From CADDYX01 sp045809925 (GTDB lineage: Bacteria; Verrucomicrobiota; Verrucomicrobiia; Chthoniobacterales; UBA10450): a stretch of 28,363 bases of DNA. A program made the position numbers and the translations under genes. Under the pieces are notes generated by a model. That model made no database searches. It was given only the letters and a program-made list of their open reading frames with translations, and was not told the origin of the DNA. Location of the stretch: NCBI GenBank assembly GCA_045809925.1, contig JBJMWX010000107.1, positions 1 through 28,363 on the forward strand. The letters run 5' to 3'. How positions within the stretch are numbered: position 1 is the first letter of the stretch; each line of letters starts with the position of its first letter. Shown piece after piece: positions 21,790-28,363 of this stretch.

Positions 21790-22777
21790 ACCGCGGCGTA
21801 CGGTTTCGATCGTCGGGACGGGCAGCTACGTGCCAGAACGCCGGCTGACGAACGACGACATGTCGAAAATCGTCGACACAACCGATGAGTGGATCACGAC
21901 GCGCACCGGTATCAAAGAGCGCCGTGTTGCGGCGAAAGACGAACAGACCAGCGACATGGCGGCACGCGCCGCGCTCGCCGCCCTGGAGCAGGCCAATGTC
22001 AAGCCGCAGGAGATCGATCTCATTCTGGTCGCGACCACGACGCCGGATATGGTTTTCCCGGCAACGGCTTGTTTCGTTCAGCAAAAGATCGGCGCGACGC
22101 GCGCTGCATGCTTCGACATCCAGGCGGCCTGCGCAGGATTTCTCGTCGCGGTGCAGATCGCCCAGCAGTTCATCACCTCGCATACTTTCGACACCGTGCT
22201 GGTCATTGGGGCAGAAAAACTGACCTCGATCACCAACTGGACCGACCGCAACACCTGCGTCCTGTTTGGCGACGGCGCCGGTGCCGCCATCCTCCGGCAC
22301 CGGAGCGAAGGCGTGCACGGGTTGATCAGCACCCACGTCGGCAGCGACGGACAGTACACCGACATCCTTTATATGCCGGGAGGCGGCTGCCGGACGCCGA
22401 TCACACGCGACAACGTCGACCAACACCTCGCGACTATCCACATGGTCGGCCGCGATGTTTACAAGCAGGCGGTTACCGCAATGTTCAACGCCGCGAAAAT
22501 TGTGCTCGAGCAATCGGGTCTAACGGCGGACGACATCGCATGTGTCATTCCCCACCAGGCGAACGTCCGTATTATCGAAGCGATCGCCGATCGGCTGAAA
22601 ATTCCGTTGAGCAAATGCTTCGTGAATCTCGACAAGTACGGAAACAGTTCAGCCGCCGCGGTGGCGATTGCGCTCGATGAGGCAAACCGCACCGGGCGGA
22701 TCAAGCGCGGCGATTACGTGCTCCTTATCGTATTCGGCGGTGGCCTGACCTGGGCGAGCGCGGTCCTGGAGTGGTAG
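21752..22777 (+). CDS. fabH: 3-oxoacyl-ACP synthase III
   Basis: FabH starts fatty acid synthesis by condensing acetyl-CoA (or another primer) with malonyl-ACP. The 341-residue chain has the Cys-His-Asn triad: Cys127 in QAACAGF, His268 in IPHQAN and Asn298 in YGNSS. The family opening is SIVGTGSYVPERRLTN, with WITTRTGIKERR near residue 47. The 18 residues before the first strand are extra and basic, because the only ATG lies 38 nt inside plsX. Translation may depend on plsX. Substrate choice (acetyl or branched) cannot be read from the sequence. Confidence 0.95.
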   Translation: MKRQPRSNLRSAKPRRTVSIVGTGSYVPERRLTNDDMSKIVDTTDEWITTRTGIKERRVAAKDEQTSDMAARAALAALEQANVKPQEIDLILVATTTPDMVFPATACFVQQKIGATRAACFDIQAACAGFLVAVQIAQQFITSHTFDTVLVIGAEKLTSITNWTDRNTCVLFGDGAGAAILRHRSEGVHGLISTHVGSDGQYTDILYMPGGGCRTPITRDNVDQHLATIHMVGRDVYKQAVTAMFNAAKIVLEQSGLTADDIACVIPHQANVRIIEAIADRLKIPLSKCFVNLDKYGNSSAAAVAIALDEANRTGRIKRGDYVLLIVFGGGLTWASAVLEW

Positions 22778-22784
22778 CTAAAAA

Positions 22785-22852
22785 GTTGAGAGTTGATGGT
22801 TGAGAGTCGAGAGAACGGTTCCTTTGAACGCTCAACACTCAACTCTCAACTC
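22785..22852. repeat. Inverted repeat GTTGAGAGTTGA / TCAACTCTCAAC before tatD
   Basis: GTTGAGAGTTGA near 22785 is matched by TCAACTCTCAAC near 22841. The complementarity extends with small mismatches to about 20 bp on each side of a loop of about 25 nt. Its arms are made of TTGA/TCAA units like those at 4732-4760. It fills the fabH-tatD gap and reaches into the 5' end of the tatD frame. Confidence 0.7.
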
Positions 22853-23717
22853 CCGACTGGTCGAGACCCACGCGCACCTCGACTATCCGGACTTTGCGCC
22901 TGATTTCGACGAGGTGTTGCGACGCGCCGCGGAAGCGGGCGTGAGTCGCATCATCACGATTGGGACATCGGTTGAGAGCAGTCGGCGCGCTGTCGAGCTC
23001 GCCGAAAAGCACGCCAACATCTACGCGGTGGTCGGCGTTCATCCCACCGTGGACGATCGGTCGCTCGAGGATGTGACCGGCCCGCTACGCGAGCTGGCGC
23101 AGCATCCGCGCGTGGTCGCGATCGGAGAGACCGGGCTCGATTATCATCGTTTGCCGACCACTGAAGCGCGCAAACAGAAGGCCATTCAGGTGTTCAATGC
23201 GCTCGGGAGCAGCACTGAAGAACAGATTGAGGCGACGATCGAGGATGGCGCCTACAAGTCGCGCCAGGCGCAATTGTTCGAGCAGCAACTCGACCTCGCC
23301 GCCGAACTCGGCCTGAACGTCGTTGTGCATCAGCGCGACGCGTGGGATGACACGCTCGCCATCCTGCGCCCATATGCCGGCAAAGTGCGCGGCGTTTTCC
23401 ATTGCTTCGGTGGCACACAGGAGCAAGCGGACGAAGTCCTGGCCGACAATCATCTCGTCTCCTTCACCGGGATCGTGACCTTCAAGAATGGCGCGACGGT
23501 TCGCGCCGTGGCCGCCGCCGTGCCCCTGCACGCATTCATGGTCGAAACCGACTGTCCTTATCTTGCGCCCACACCCTTCCGCGGAAAACGCTGCGAGCCG
23601 GCGCACACTCGTCTTGTGGCGGAATCGATCGCCAGCGCGCGTGGCATTTCGCTGGAGGACCTGGCGAGCGCAACTACCGCGACGGCGGAGGGTTTCTTCC
23701 GATTCAACCGCCAGTGA
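22800..23717 (+). CDS. tatD: TatD family metal-dependent hydrolase
   Basis: TatD proteins are TIM-barrel metallo-hydrolases with reported 3'-5' DNase activity. The metal-binding pieces are present: THAHLD near residue 23, VGVHP near 78, GETGLDYH near 108, VVVHQRDAWDDT near 175, VFHCFGG near 199 and VETDCPYLAP near 247. The normal short GLDY-to-QLELA link is expanded by about 35 residues (about 117-155), which lengthens the chain to about 305 instead of about 260. The start is unclear. TTG at 22800 gives the coordinates shown, but the next 18 residues are repeat sequence. TTG at 22824 or CTG at 22857, directly before VETHAHLD, are alternatives. The TGA overlaps the GTG of the next gene. Confidence 0.85.
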   Translation: MRVERTVPLNAQHSTLNSRLVETHAHLDYPDFAPDFDEVLRRAAEAGVSRIITIGTSVESSRRAVELAEKHANIYAVVGVHPTVDDRSLEDVTGPLRELAQHPRVVAIGETGLDYHRLPTTEARKQKAIQVFNALGSSTEEQIEATIEDGAYKSRQAQLFEQQLDLAAELGLNVVVHQRDAWDDTLAILRPYAGKVRGVFHCFGGTQEQADEVLADNHLVSFTGIVTFKNGATVRAVAAAVPLHAFMVETDCPYLAPTPFRGKRCEPAHTRLVAESIASARGISLEDLASATTATAEGFFRFNRQ

Positions 23718-24328
23718 AAAATCTGCTCAAACTACTTGGCCTCGCCGCTGCCACGGTAGTGTTTGCTTCCTGCGCCACCGTCGATCGCGATCATCACGTA
23801 ATCGTCAGTCTACGCGACCAGCGGCTCGCACTGCTGCAAAAGGGCAACCTGATCGCGACCTATCCCGTCTCGACCTCCAAATTCGCTATCGGCGATTGGC
23901 CGGGTAGTCGCGGCACGCCGCTCGGTGAACTCGAAATCGCGCAGAAGATCGGGGCGGGTCTGCCGCCGGGCACGGTCCTGAAAGACCGGCGACCGACCGG
24001 TGAAATTCTCGTGCCTGATGCACCGGGTCGGGATCCGATCGTCACGCGCATCCTGTGGCTGCGCGGGCTCGAAGCGCAGAATGCGAACGCCTACAGCCGC
24101 TACATTTATATTCACGGCACTGCCGAGGAGCGGAACATCGGCCGCCCGGCGAGCTACGGCTGCGTTCGGATGCGATCGCACGATGTCGTTCAGCTATTCG
24201 ACGTCGTGGGTCGCGGCGCCCGCGTCAGCATTGTCGATTCGCCTTTGGAACAATACGTGCCGTCGCTCGCCTCGCATGATCCACCGGTGCCGACGAACGC
24301 CCCCAAAGCAGCGATGGTCATCAGGTAG
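23714..24328 (+). CDS. L,D-transpeptidase (YkuD-type) lipoprotein
   Basis: YkuD-type enzymes make 3-3 peptidoglycan cross-links or attach proteins to peptidoglycan in the periplasm. The 204-residue chain starts with a lipoprotein signal (LKLLGLAAATVVFASC, lipidated Cys at residue 20). The catalytic domain has IHGTAEERNIG with His134 and SYGCVRM with the nucleophile Cys150. The start is GTG at 23714, overlapping the tatD TGA (GTGA). The target (cross-linking, lipoprotein attachment or other) cannot be told. A Pro/Ala-rich tail follows the domain. Confidence 0.9.
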   Translation: MKNLLKLLGLAAATVVFASCATVDRDHHVIVSLRDQRLALLQKGNLIATYPVSTSKFAIGDWPGSRGTPLGELEIAQKIGAGLPPGTVLKDRRPTGEILVPDAPGRDPIVTRILWLRGLEAQNANAYSRYIYIHGTAEERNIGRPASYGCVRMRSHDVVQLFDVVGRGARVSIVDSPLEQYVPSLASHDPPVPTNAPKAAMVIR

Positions 24329-24381
24329 GCTGGAGGCAGGACCGGCGACTTCTTCTTCGGCCGGCGCGCCGTTCCCTCGGC

Positions 24382-25395
24382 TCAAGGCTGCCGGCCGACT
24401 TGCTCCTGCGCGGTCCGGTGCGCCAGCAACTCCATGTCCGCATCAACCATGATCCGGACGAGTTCGTTAAACCGCACCTTCGGTTCCCAACCGAGAATCT
24501 TTTTCGCCTTCGCCGGATTTCCAATCAGCAGGTCGACTTCCGAAGGCCGCTCATAGCGGTTATCGTGTTTGACGTATTGCTTCCAGTCGAGGTCGGCGTG
24601 CGCGAAGGCCGCCTCGCAAAATTCGCGCACCGTATGCGTCTCGTTCGTCGCGAGGACAAAGTCATCACCATCATCCTGCTGGAGCATGCGCCACATTCCT
24701 TCGACGTATTCCGGCGCGTACCCCCAGTCCCGCTTGGCCTCGATATTTCCGAGGTAAAGTTCCTTTTGCAGTCCGTTCTTAATCGCGGCTACCGCGCGTG
24801 TGATCTTCCGCGTGACGAAAGTCTCGCCGCGCCGTGGACTCTCGTGGTTGAACAGGATCCCGTTGCTCGCTCGAAACCCGTAGCTCTCGCGGTAATTGAC
24901 CGTCGCCCAATAGGCGAAGACCTTCGCCACGCCGTAAGGGCTGCGGGGCCAGAATGGCGTCGTCTCGACCTGCGGCACCTCCTGCACTTTGCCGAACATC
25001 TCGCTCGAGGACGCCTGGTAGAAGCGCGGCCGGATGCCCGTCTCGCGCATTGCCTCCAGGATTCGGATCGTTCCAACACCCGTCACATCCGAGGTGTATT
25101 CCGGAATGTCGAAGCTGACCCGGACATGGCTCTGCGCCGCAAGATGGTAAACCTCATCCGGCTTCAATTGGTAAAGCAGCTTCACCAGATTAACCGAGTC
25201 AGTCAGGTCCCCGTAGTGAAGGAAAAGCCGGACGCCATTGAGGTGCGGATCGGCATAAAGATGGTCGATCCTGTCGGTGTTAAACGTGCTCGCCCGGCGA
25301 ATGATCCCGTGCACCTCGTACCCCTTCTCGAGCAAAAGATCCGCGAGATAGCTCCCGTCCTGTCCCGTAATCCCGGTGATGAGCGCGCGTTTCAT
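24382..25395 (-). CDS. gmd: GDP-mannose 4,6-dehydratase
   Basis: Gmd makes GDP-4-keto-6-deoxymannose, the precursor of GDP-fucose, GDP-rhamnose and related sugars. The 337-residue SDR-fold protein has the NADP site GITGQDG at 8-14, LAAQSHVRVSF near 85, SSSEMFG with the catalytic Glu near 132, and SPYGVAKVFAYW with Tyr154 and Lys158. FNHESPRRGETFVTRKI near 182 and the C-terminal RPSEVDLLIGNPAKAKKILGWEP are typical. The ATG at 25393-25395 overlaps the rph TGA (ATGA). No fucose synthase, reductase or glycosyltransferase gene is next to it, so the final sugar is unknown. Confidence 0.96.
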   Translation of the reverse strand: MKRALITGITGQDGSYLADLLLEKGYEVHGIIRRASTFNTDRIDHLYADPHLNGVRLFLHYGDLTDSVNLVKLLYQLKPDEVYHLAAQSHVRVSFDIPEYTSDVTGVGTIRILEAMRETGIRPRFYQASSSEMFGKVQEVPQVETTPFWPRSPYGVAKVFAYWATVNYRESYGFRASNGILFNHESPRRGETFVTRKITRAVAAIKNGLQKELYLGNIEAKRDWGYAPEYVEGMWRMLQQDDGDDFVLATNETHTVREFCEAAFAHADLDWKQYVKHDNRYERPSEVDLLIGNPAKAKKILGWEPKVRFNELVRIMVDADMELLAHRTAQEQVGRQP

Positions 25396-26132
25396 GACTG
25401 CGACGGCAGGGTGGCAAGGACCGTGCGTTGCGCAACGATTAAATCCGCGATTCCTTTCCGCCCGAGCACCAGCATCTCATCGAGCTGCTGACCACTGAAG
25501 GTCGCTTCCTCGCCCGAGCCCTGGATTTCGACGAGCTGCCCCTCTTCAGTCCCAACGAGATTGAAGTCGACCGTGACCGCTCTGTCTTCATTGTAGTCCA
25601 GGTCGAGAACCGGCATCCCGTCGAGGACGCCTGCGCTGATCGCGGCAATGAGCGTGCGCACGGGAGGGGCCGCCAGCTTTTTCTCTTCGACGAGCCGCCG
25701 GCACGCGATCGCAACGGCAAGACTCGCGCCGCTGATTGCGGCGGTGCGCGTTCCGCCATCCGCCTGCAAGACGTCGCAATCGATCCACATGGTTCGTGGA
25801 CCTAATTTTTCGAGGTCGATCACCGCCCGAAGCGAGCGACCGATCAGCCGCTGGATCTCGGTGGTCCGGCCGTCGAGCCGGCCTTTGGAGATGTCGCGCG
25901 GCTTTCGGCTTGTCGTTGAATACGGCAACATCGAGTACTCCGCGGTCAACCACCCGCCGGTCACCCCCTGCTGTTTCATCCACCCCGGCACTGTCTCTTC
26001 CACCATCACGCCGCAGATGACGCGTGTGTTTCCCATCGCGGCCAGCACTGAACCGGTCGCGTTCGGCGCAATGCCGATTTCGAAACTGACCGGGCGAATT
26101 TGATCAGGCGCGCGTCCGTCGAGGCGTTGCAT
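25392..26132 (-). CDS. rph: Ribonuclease PH
   Basis: RNase PH is a phosphorolytic 3'-5' exonuclease that trims tRNA precursors. The 246-residue length is standard. Visible landmarks are RLDGRAPDQIRPV at the start (R-D-GR-x2-D-x-RP pattern), the basic SRKPRDISKGRLDGRTTEIQRLIGRSLR near residue 75, the phosphate site QADGGTRTAAI near 124, and LDLDYNEDRAVTVDFNLV with acidic catalytic residues near 177. EIQGSGEEATF follows near 203. The ATG at 26130-26132 gives MQRLDGR. The divergent gap to the next gene is short (about 60 nt), so promoters for both sides must be compact or overlapping. Confidence 0.96.
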   Translation of the reverse strand: MQRLDGRAPDQIRPVSFEIGIAPNATGSVLAAMGNTRVICGVMVEETVPGWMKQQGVTGGWLTAEYSMLPYSTTSRKPRDISKGRLDGRTTEIQRLIGRSLRAVIDLEKLGPRTMWIDCDVLQADGGTRTAAISGASLAVAIACRRLVEEKKLAAPPVRTLIAAISAGVLDGMPVLDLDYNEDRAVTVDFNLVGTEEGQLVEIQGSGEEATFSGQQLDEMLVLGRKGIADLIVAQRTVLATLPSQS

Positions 26133-26195
26133 CTTGCCACGTTAATTGTGCCCGGATAGATGTCGATTCTCCGATCATCGGATGCAGCATCACGC

Positions 26196-26843
26196 ATGCG
26201 AACTGTGCCCACGTTGCTGGCGCTCCTGACCATCCCGCTCATTCTCCACGGAGAAGAGCAGGCCGGGCAGCCCGCTTCGCTCTCTCCGGATCGCAAATGG
26301 GAATACCGTGCAACGGATGAGAAGGCGGTGCTCATGCGGGCTGGATCGGATGAGCAAGTCTTGGATCTGGGCGACGAGATCGGCGAGCCCGCTAACAAGA
26401 CGGGGCAGCTCGTCTGGGCAGCGGACTCTCGGCGGTTCGCGTTTAATTCGAGGAAGGGCGGCAAATACTACGGGTGCGATCTTTATGAGCTCGCGGAGGC
26501 GAGATGGAAAAAGCTGCCGGGGTTGGAACATAACAACGAGGTCGATCAGATCCTTGAGCGCGCGCTGCGAAAAGCGGTGAAGCGCCTTGGCGCCAAACAA
26601 GATGAGATGAACACCGTCATGACGCAGTGGAAAGTGCGTCGTTGGATCGACAACGACACTTTCGAAGCTTACGTCGGCGACGCCCGCCGCGTAGCGAGTA
26701 AGAAAGATCCAGACGACTGGGATTACTTCGGCTGCGCCCTGTTGTTCAGGGGCAAGTGCGACAATCGTGCCGGCTGGAAAGCTGCGTCGATCCGGCAGCT
26801 ATCCGACGCCGAAGACGAAAAGATTCAAAAAGAGGATGAGTAA
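26196..26843 (+). CDS. Exported protein of unknown function
   Basis: I do not recognise a family. The 215-residue product starts with a signal peptide (MRTVPTLLALLTIPLILHG, cut near residue 20). Its first half has beta-strand pairs such as SPDRKWEYRATDEKAVLMRA and LVWAADSRRFAFNSRKGGKYYGCDLYEL, which resemble two blades of a TolB/WD40-like propeller. The second half is helical and charged, followed by a tail rich in Asp, Glu and Lys. Two half blades are too few for a propeller, so it may be a fragment of a larger fold or a domain that assembles. An ATG 12 codons upstream (26160) is possible, but the inner one puts the signal peptide at the terminus. It converges on the SDR gene with a 7-nt gap. 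Confidence 0.7.
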   Translation: MRTVPTLLALLTIPLILHGEEQAGQPASLSPDRKWEYRATDEKAVLMRAGSDEQVLDLGDEIGEPANKTGQLVWAADSRRFAFNSRKGGKYYGCDLYELAEARWKKLPGLEHNNEVDQILERALRKAVKRLGAKQDEMNTVMTQWKVRRWIDNDTFEAYVGDARRVASKKDPDDWDYFGCALLFRGKCDNRAGWKAASIRQLSDAEDEKIQKEDE

Positions 26844-26850
26844 ACCGACG

Positions 26851-27711
26851 TCAGCCATTGACGACAGTCCCGCCGTTCGGATGGAGGACCTGGCCGGTCA
26901 TGTAGGACGAATCGTCGGAGGCTAGGAAAACGTAGCACGGCGCAACTTCCTCCGGCTGACCGGCACGCTTCAGCGGCGTGTCACTTCCGAACGTCTCCAC
27001 CTTCTCGCCCGGGAAAGTCGACGGAATCAGCGGCGTCCAAATTGGCCCCGGTGCGACGCCGTTCACGCGAAGTTTTTTGTCCGCCAGCGACTGTGAAAGC
27101 GCACGGGTGAAGGCGACGATCGCGCCTTTGGTCGATGAATAATCGAGCAGCTGCGGATTACCCTTGTACGCCGTCACGGACGTGGTGTTGATGATCGCGC
27201 TGCCCTCCTTCAGGTGCCGGAGCGCAGCCTTCGTCAGGTAAAACATCGAGAAGATGTTTGTCCGGAATGTCTTCTCGAGTTGCTTGGCGGTGATCTTCTC
27301 GATGCTGTCCTGCGGATGCTGCTCGGCCGCATTGTTCACAAGAACATCAAGCCGGCCAAGCTCGCGCACCGTCTTTTCGACGATCCGGCGGCAGACTTCT
27401 TCGTCCCCCACATCGCCGGGCAGGAGCAGGCATTTCCTGCCGTGCTCGCCGACCAGGCGCTGCGTCTCCCTCGCGTCCTTCTCTTCTTCGAGGTAGCTGA
27501 TTGCCACGTCTGCGCCTTCCTTGGCAAAGGCAATCGCGACCGCACGCCCGATCCCGCTGTCTCCGCCGCTGATCAACGCCACTTTGCCGGCCAGCTTGCC
27601 ACTGCCGCGCTGCGTGTCGTCCTCGGCTTTGGGCCGCGGTTTCATCTCGTACTCACGCCCGGGCTGGCGCGGCTGTTCCTGCTTAGGCTGTTTCTTTTGC
27701 TTCTCTGGCAT
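26851..27711 (-). CDS. SDR family oxidoreductase (YghA/YdaD-like)
   Basis: A classical short-chain dehydrogenase of 286 residues. An Arg/Lys/Gln-rich N-terminal extension (about 40 residues) precedes the NAD(P) site GGDSGIGRA at about 49-57. Further marks are NNAAEQ near 125, the catalytic Ser in NTTSV, YSSTKGA with Tyr and Lys near 188-192, and a C-terminal GQVLHPNGGTVVNG. The extension and motifs match the YghA/YdaD/YhdF group, often called glucose or general-stress dehydrogenases; the substrate is not proven. GGAG at 27719-27722, seven nt before the ATG, supports the start. Confidence 0.88.
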   Translation of the reverse strand: MPEKQKKQPKQEQPRQPGREYEMKPRPKAEDDTQRGSGKLAGKVALISGGDSGIGRAVAIAFAKEGADVAISYLEEEKDARETQRLVGEHGRKCLLLPGDVGDEEVCRRIVEKTVRELGRLDVLVNNAAEQHPQDSIEKITAKQLEKTFRTNIFSMFYLTKAALRHLKEGSAIINTTSVTAYKGNPQLLDYSSTKGAIVAFTRALSQSLADKKLRVNGVAPGPIWTPLIPSTFPGEKVETFGSDTPLKRAGQPEEVAPCYVFLASDDSSYMTGQVLHPNGGTVVNG

Positions 27712-27862
27712 ATTTTGGCTCCGGTCCGCTAGATCTTCGCTCCTCAGGAAACCGGCAGCCGTGTAGAAATTTTTTGTTGCCGACTCGGTGAAATCGCCTC
27801 AAGTGAGCTTCCCACAGCTACTTACGGCATCAAAAAAATTCGGGAAAAATTCGCTGGGGAGT

Positions 27863-27890
27863 TTGACGATGCCGGAAGTTGATGTAATTT
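27863..27890 (+). promoter_or_regulatory. Candidate promoter for the 23S transcript (weak)
   Basis: TTGACG (27863-27868) and TAATTT (27885-27890) are 16 nt apart. The -35 matches five of six bases, the -10 only three of six. It is the best pair I found upstream of the boxA-like site. An rRNA promoter should be stronger, so the true one may lie elsewhere. Confidence 0.25.
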
Positions 27891-28086
27891 CGTTGTCCCG
27901 CCGGACGGCGGAATTCCAGAAGCAGCAATGCGGACGGAGTTTTGTTCTCGCGACATTTTGGGACTGCAAATTGGAACTCAATTTTGTCCCGGCCTGATAC
28001 GGCAATCCGCTTCTGAAGCGGCGAACTGTCATTAGCGTCGGCACGAAGTTGAGTTTTTTTGTGCCCGGAATGTGGCCTGAGCGCCG

Positions 28087-28097
28087 GTTCTTTGACA
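28087..28097 (+). promoter_or_regulatory. boxA-like rRNA antitermination site
   Basis: GTTCTTTGACA resembles the boxA sequence (TGCTCTTTAACA in E. coli) that lies upstream of 16S and 23S genes and recruits NusB/NusE. It is 137 nt before the 23S start, a normal distance for the spacer copy. Confidence 0.6.
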
Positions 28098-28155
28098 TCT
28101 ACATACAGGGTAGTAAGAAAAAGTACAACTTTAAGAGCTGAGTCTGAATCCAAGC

Positions 28156-28174
28156 GCTCCGATTCGATCGGAGC
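28156..28174 (+). other. Leader hairpin 1
   Basis: GCTCCGAT and ATCGGAGC form a perfect 8-bp stem with a TCG loop between the boxA-like site and 23S. It probably takes part in leader folding or RNase III processing; no T-run follows. Confidence 0.5.
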
Positions 28175-28200
28175 CGAGAGTTTCAGTTATCATAAAGATC

Positions 28201-28226
28201 TCTGGTTTCGCGCAAGCGAGACCGGA
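28201..28226 (+). other. Leader hairpin 2 with GCAA tetraloop
   Basis: TCTGGTTTCGC and GCGAGACCGGA pair over 11 bp, with two G-U pairs, around a GCAA (GNRA) tetraloop. It ends 7 nt before the mature 23S start, a place where processing structures are common. Confidence 0.55.
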
Positions 28227-28233
28227 ACAGATT

Positions 28234-28363
28234 GATCAAGCTACAAAGAGCGCATCATGGATGCCTTGGTGCCAATAGGCGATGAAGGACGTGGTAAGCT
28301 GCGATAAGGCACGGAGAGCGGCAAACACGCTTTGACCCGTGCATGTCCGAATGGGGTAACCTG
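28234..28363 (+). rRNA. 23S ribosomal RNA, 5' end (cut by window edge)
   Basis: From about 28234 the sequence follows the conserved 5' end of 23S rRNA: GATCAAGCTAC (helix 1 strand), ATGGATGCCTTGG, GGCGATGAAGGACGTGGTAA with CTGCGATAAG, and TCCGAATGGGGTAACC at the right edge. The 5' base is set by alignment to the E. coli GGTTAAGCG start, so it is uncertain by a few nt. About 130 nt are visible; the rest and any 5S gene lie beyond the window. No 16S or tRNA gene precedes it within at least 522 nt. Confidence 0.96.

Larger units (their letters stand above)
27712..28233. other. 522-nt leader region before 23S rRNA
   Basis: I see no protein gene, no 16S 3' end (the GGATCACCTCCTTT-type tail is absent) and no tRNA. 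The region holds several possible hairpins: 27960-27990 (GGGAC...GTCCC with an inner AAATTG/CAATTT pair), 28007-28021 (CCGCTTC-T-GAAGCGG) and 28040-28065 (GGCAC...GTGCC with a T-run in the loop). A boxA-like site and two more hairpins stand right before the 23S start. A weak promoter-like pair is at 27863-27890. Confidence 0.7.

Noticed and set aside
21671..22513. Long open frame opposite fabH
   Set aside because: FabH keeps its full catalytic triad on the plus strand; the antisense product has no motif.
24400..25491. Long open frame opposite gmd
   Set aside because: It is an antisense shadow of a canonical GDP-mannose dehydratase.
27799..28098. Open frame on the minus strand in the 23S leader
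   Set aside because: It covers the hairpins and the boxA-like site, has no ribosome binding site, and its apparent internal repeats reflect the TTTTGT blocks of the leader.
28092..28120. TTGACA in the boxA-like region as a -35 element
   Set aside because: The sequence 17 nt downstream (AAGAAA) is not a -10, and the context GTTCTTTGACA fits boxA better.
1..28363. CRISPR array, transposase, integrase, tRNA or toxin-antitoxin pair
   Set aside because: I looked for regular spacer arrays, DDE or recombinase motifs, cloverleaf sequences and small paired genes and found none that hold up.

Overview
The window is 28.4 kb of GC-rich, densely coded chromosome from a Gram-negative bacterium. It holds 28 protein-coding genes, one of them cut by the left edge, and the 5' end of a 23S rRNA gene at the right edge. 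KdsA, LptB, LptA and an LptC-like protein show that the cell makes a lipopolysaccharide outer membrane. A Firmicute-type HPr kinase next to HPr and enzyme I, a long-form hibernation factor, a TatD with an extra insert, and many short extragenic repeats of the kind I remember from soil Verrucomicrobiota together suggest that phylum (Chthoniobacterales-like). That placement is inference; no 16S is present to test it. I see no phage, transposase, CRISPR array, toxin or defence gene. This is mostly core chromosome.

Layout. (1) 1-4687, minus strand: a thioredoxin-fold lipo/periplasmic-type protein, a tandem retropepsin-like protein and cystathionine beta-synthase are joined by 4-nt ATGA overlaps. 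A 439-nt gap with repeats follows, then a cystathionine gamma-lyase/synthase and the start of chorismate synthase (aroC). The CBS and CGL pair makes a reverse transsulfuration route. (2) 4812-6615, plus strand: a good sigma70-type promoter, then ribosomal protein S1. (3) 6673-10166, minus strand: asnS and speA. speA is divergent from a DUF151 bifunctional-nuclease gene (10277-10765). (4) 10810-19151, minus strand: a long run reading uspA-like, TIGR02206 membrane protein, kdsA, lptC-like, lptA, lptB, hpf, hprK, ptsH, ptsI. It joins LPS synthesis and transport to ribosome hibernation and a regulatory phosphotransferase chain. It resembles the proteobacterial lpt-rpoN-hpf-ptsN block, but rpoN is absent and hprK/ptsH/ptsI stand where ptsN/npr would be. 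(5) 19344-24328, plus strand: coaD, yceD (DUF177), rpmF (only 59 codons), plsX, fabH, tatD and an L,D-transpeptidase lipoprotein, which is the classic L32/fatty-acid initiation cluster with additions. (6) 24382-26132, minus strand: rph and gmd with a 4-nt overlap. (7) 26196-27711: an exported protein of unknown function converging on an SDR dehydrogenase. (8) 27712-28363: a 522-nt leader with hairpins and a boxA-like antitermination site, leading into 23S rRNA with no 16S or tRNA in front of it.

The points most worth checking are the apparently unlinked 23S gene, a 44-nt repeat sitting directly upstream of two unrelated start codons in the same orientation, the His-to-Phe change in HprK, and the coupled thioredoxin-retropepsin-CBS operon.
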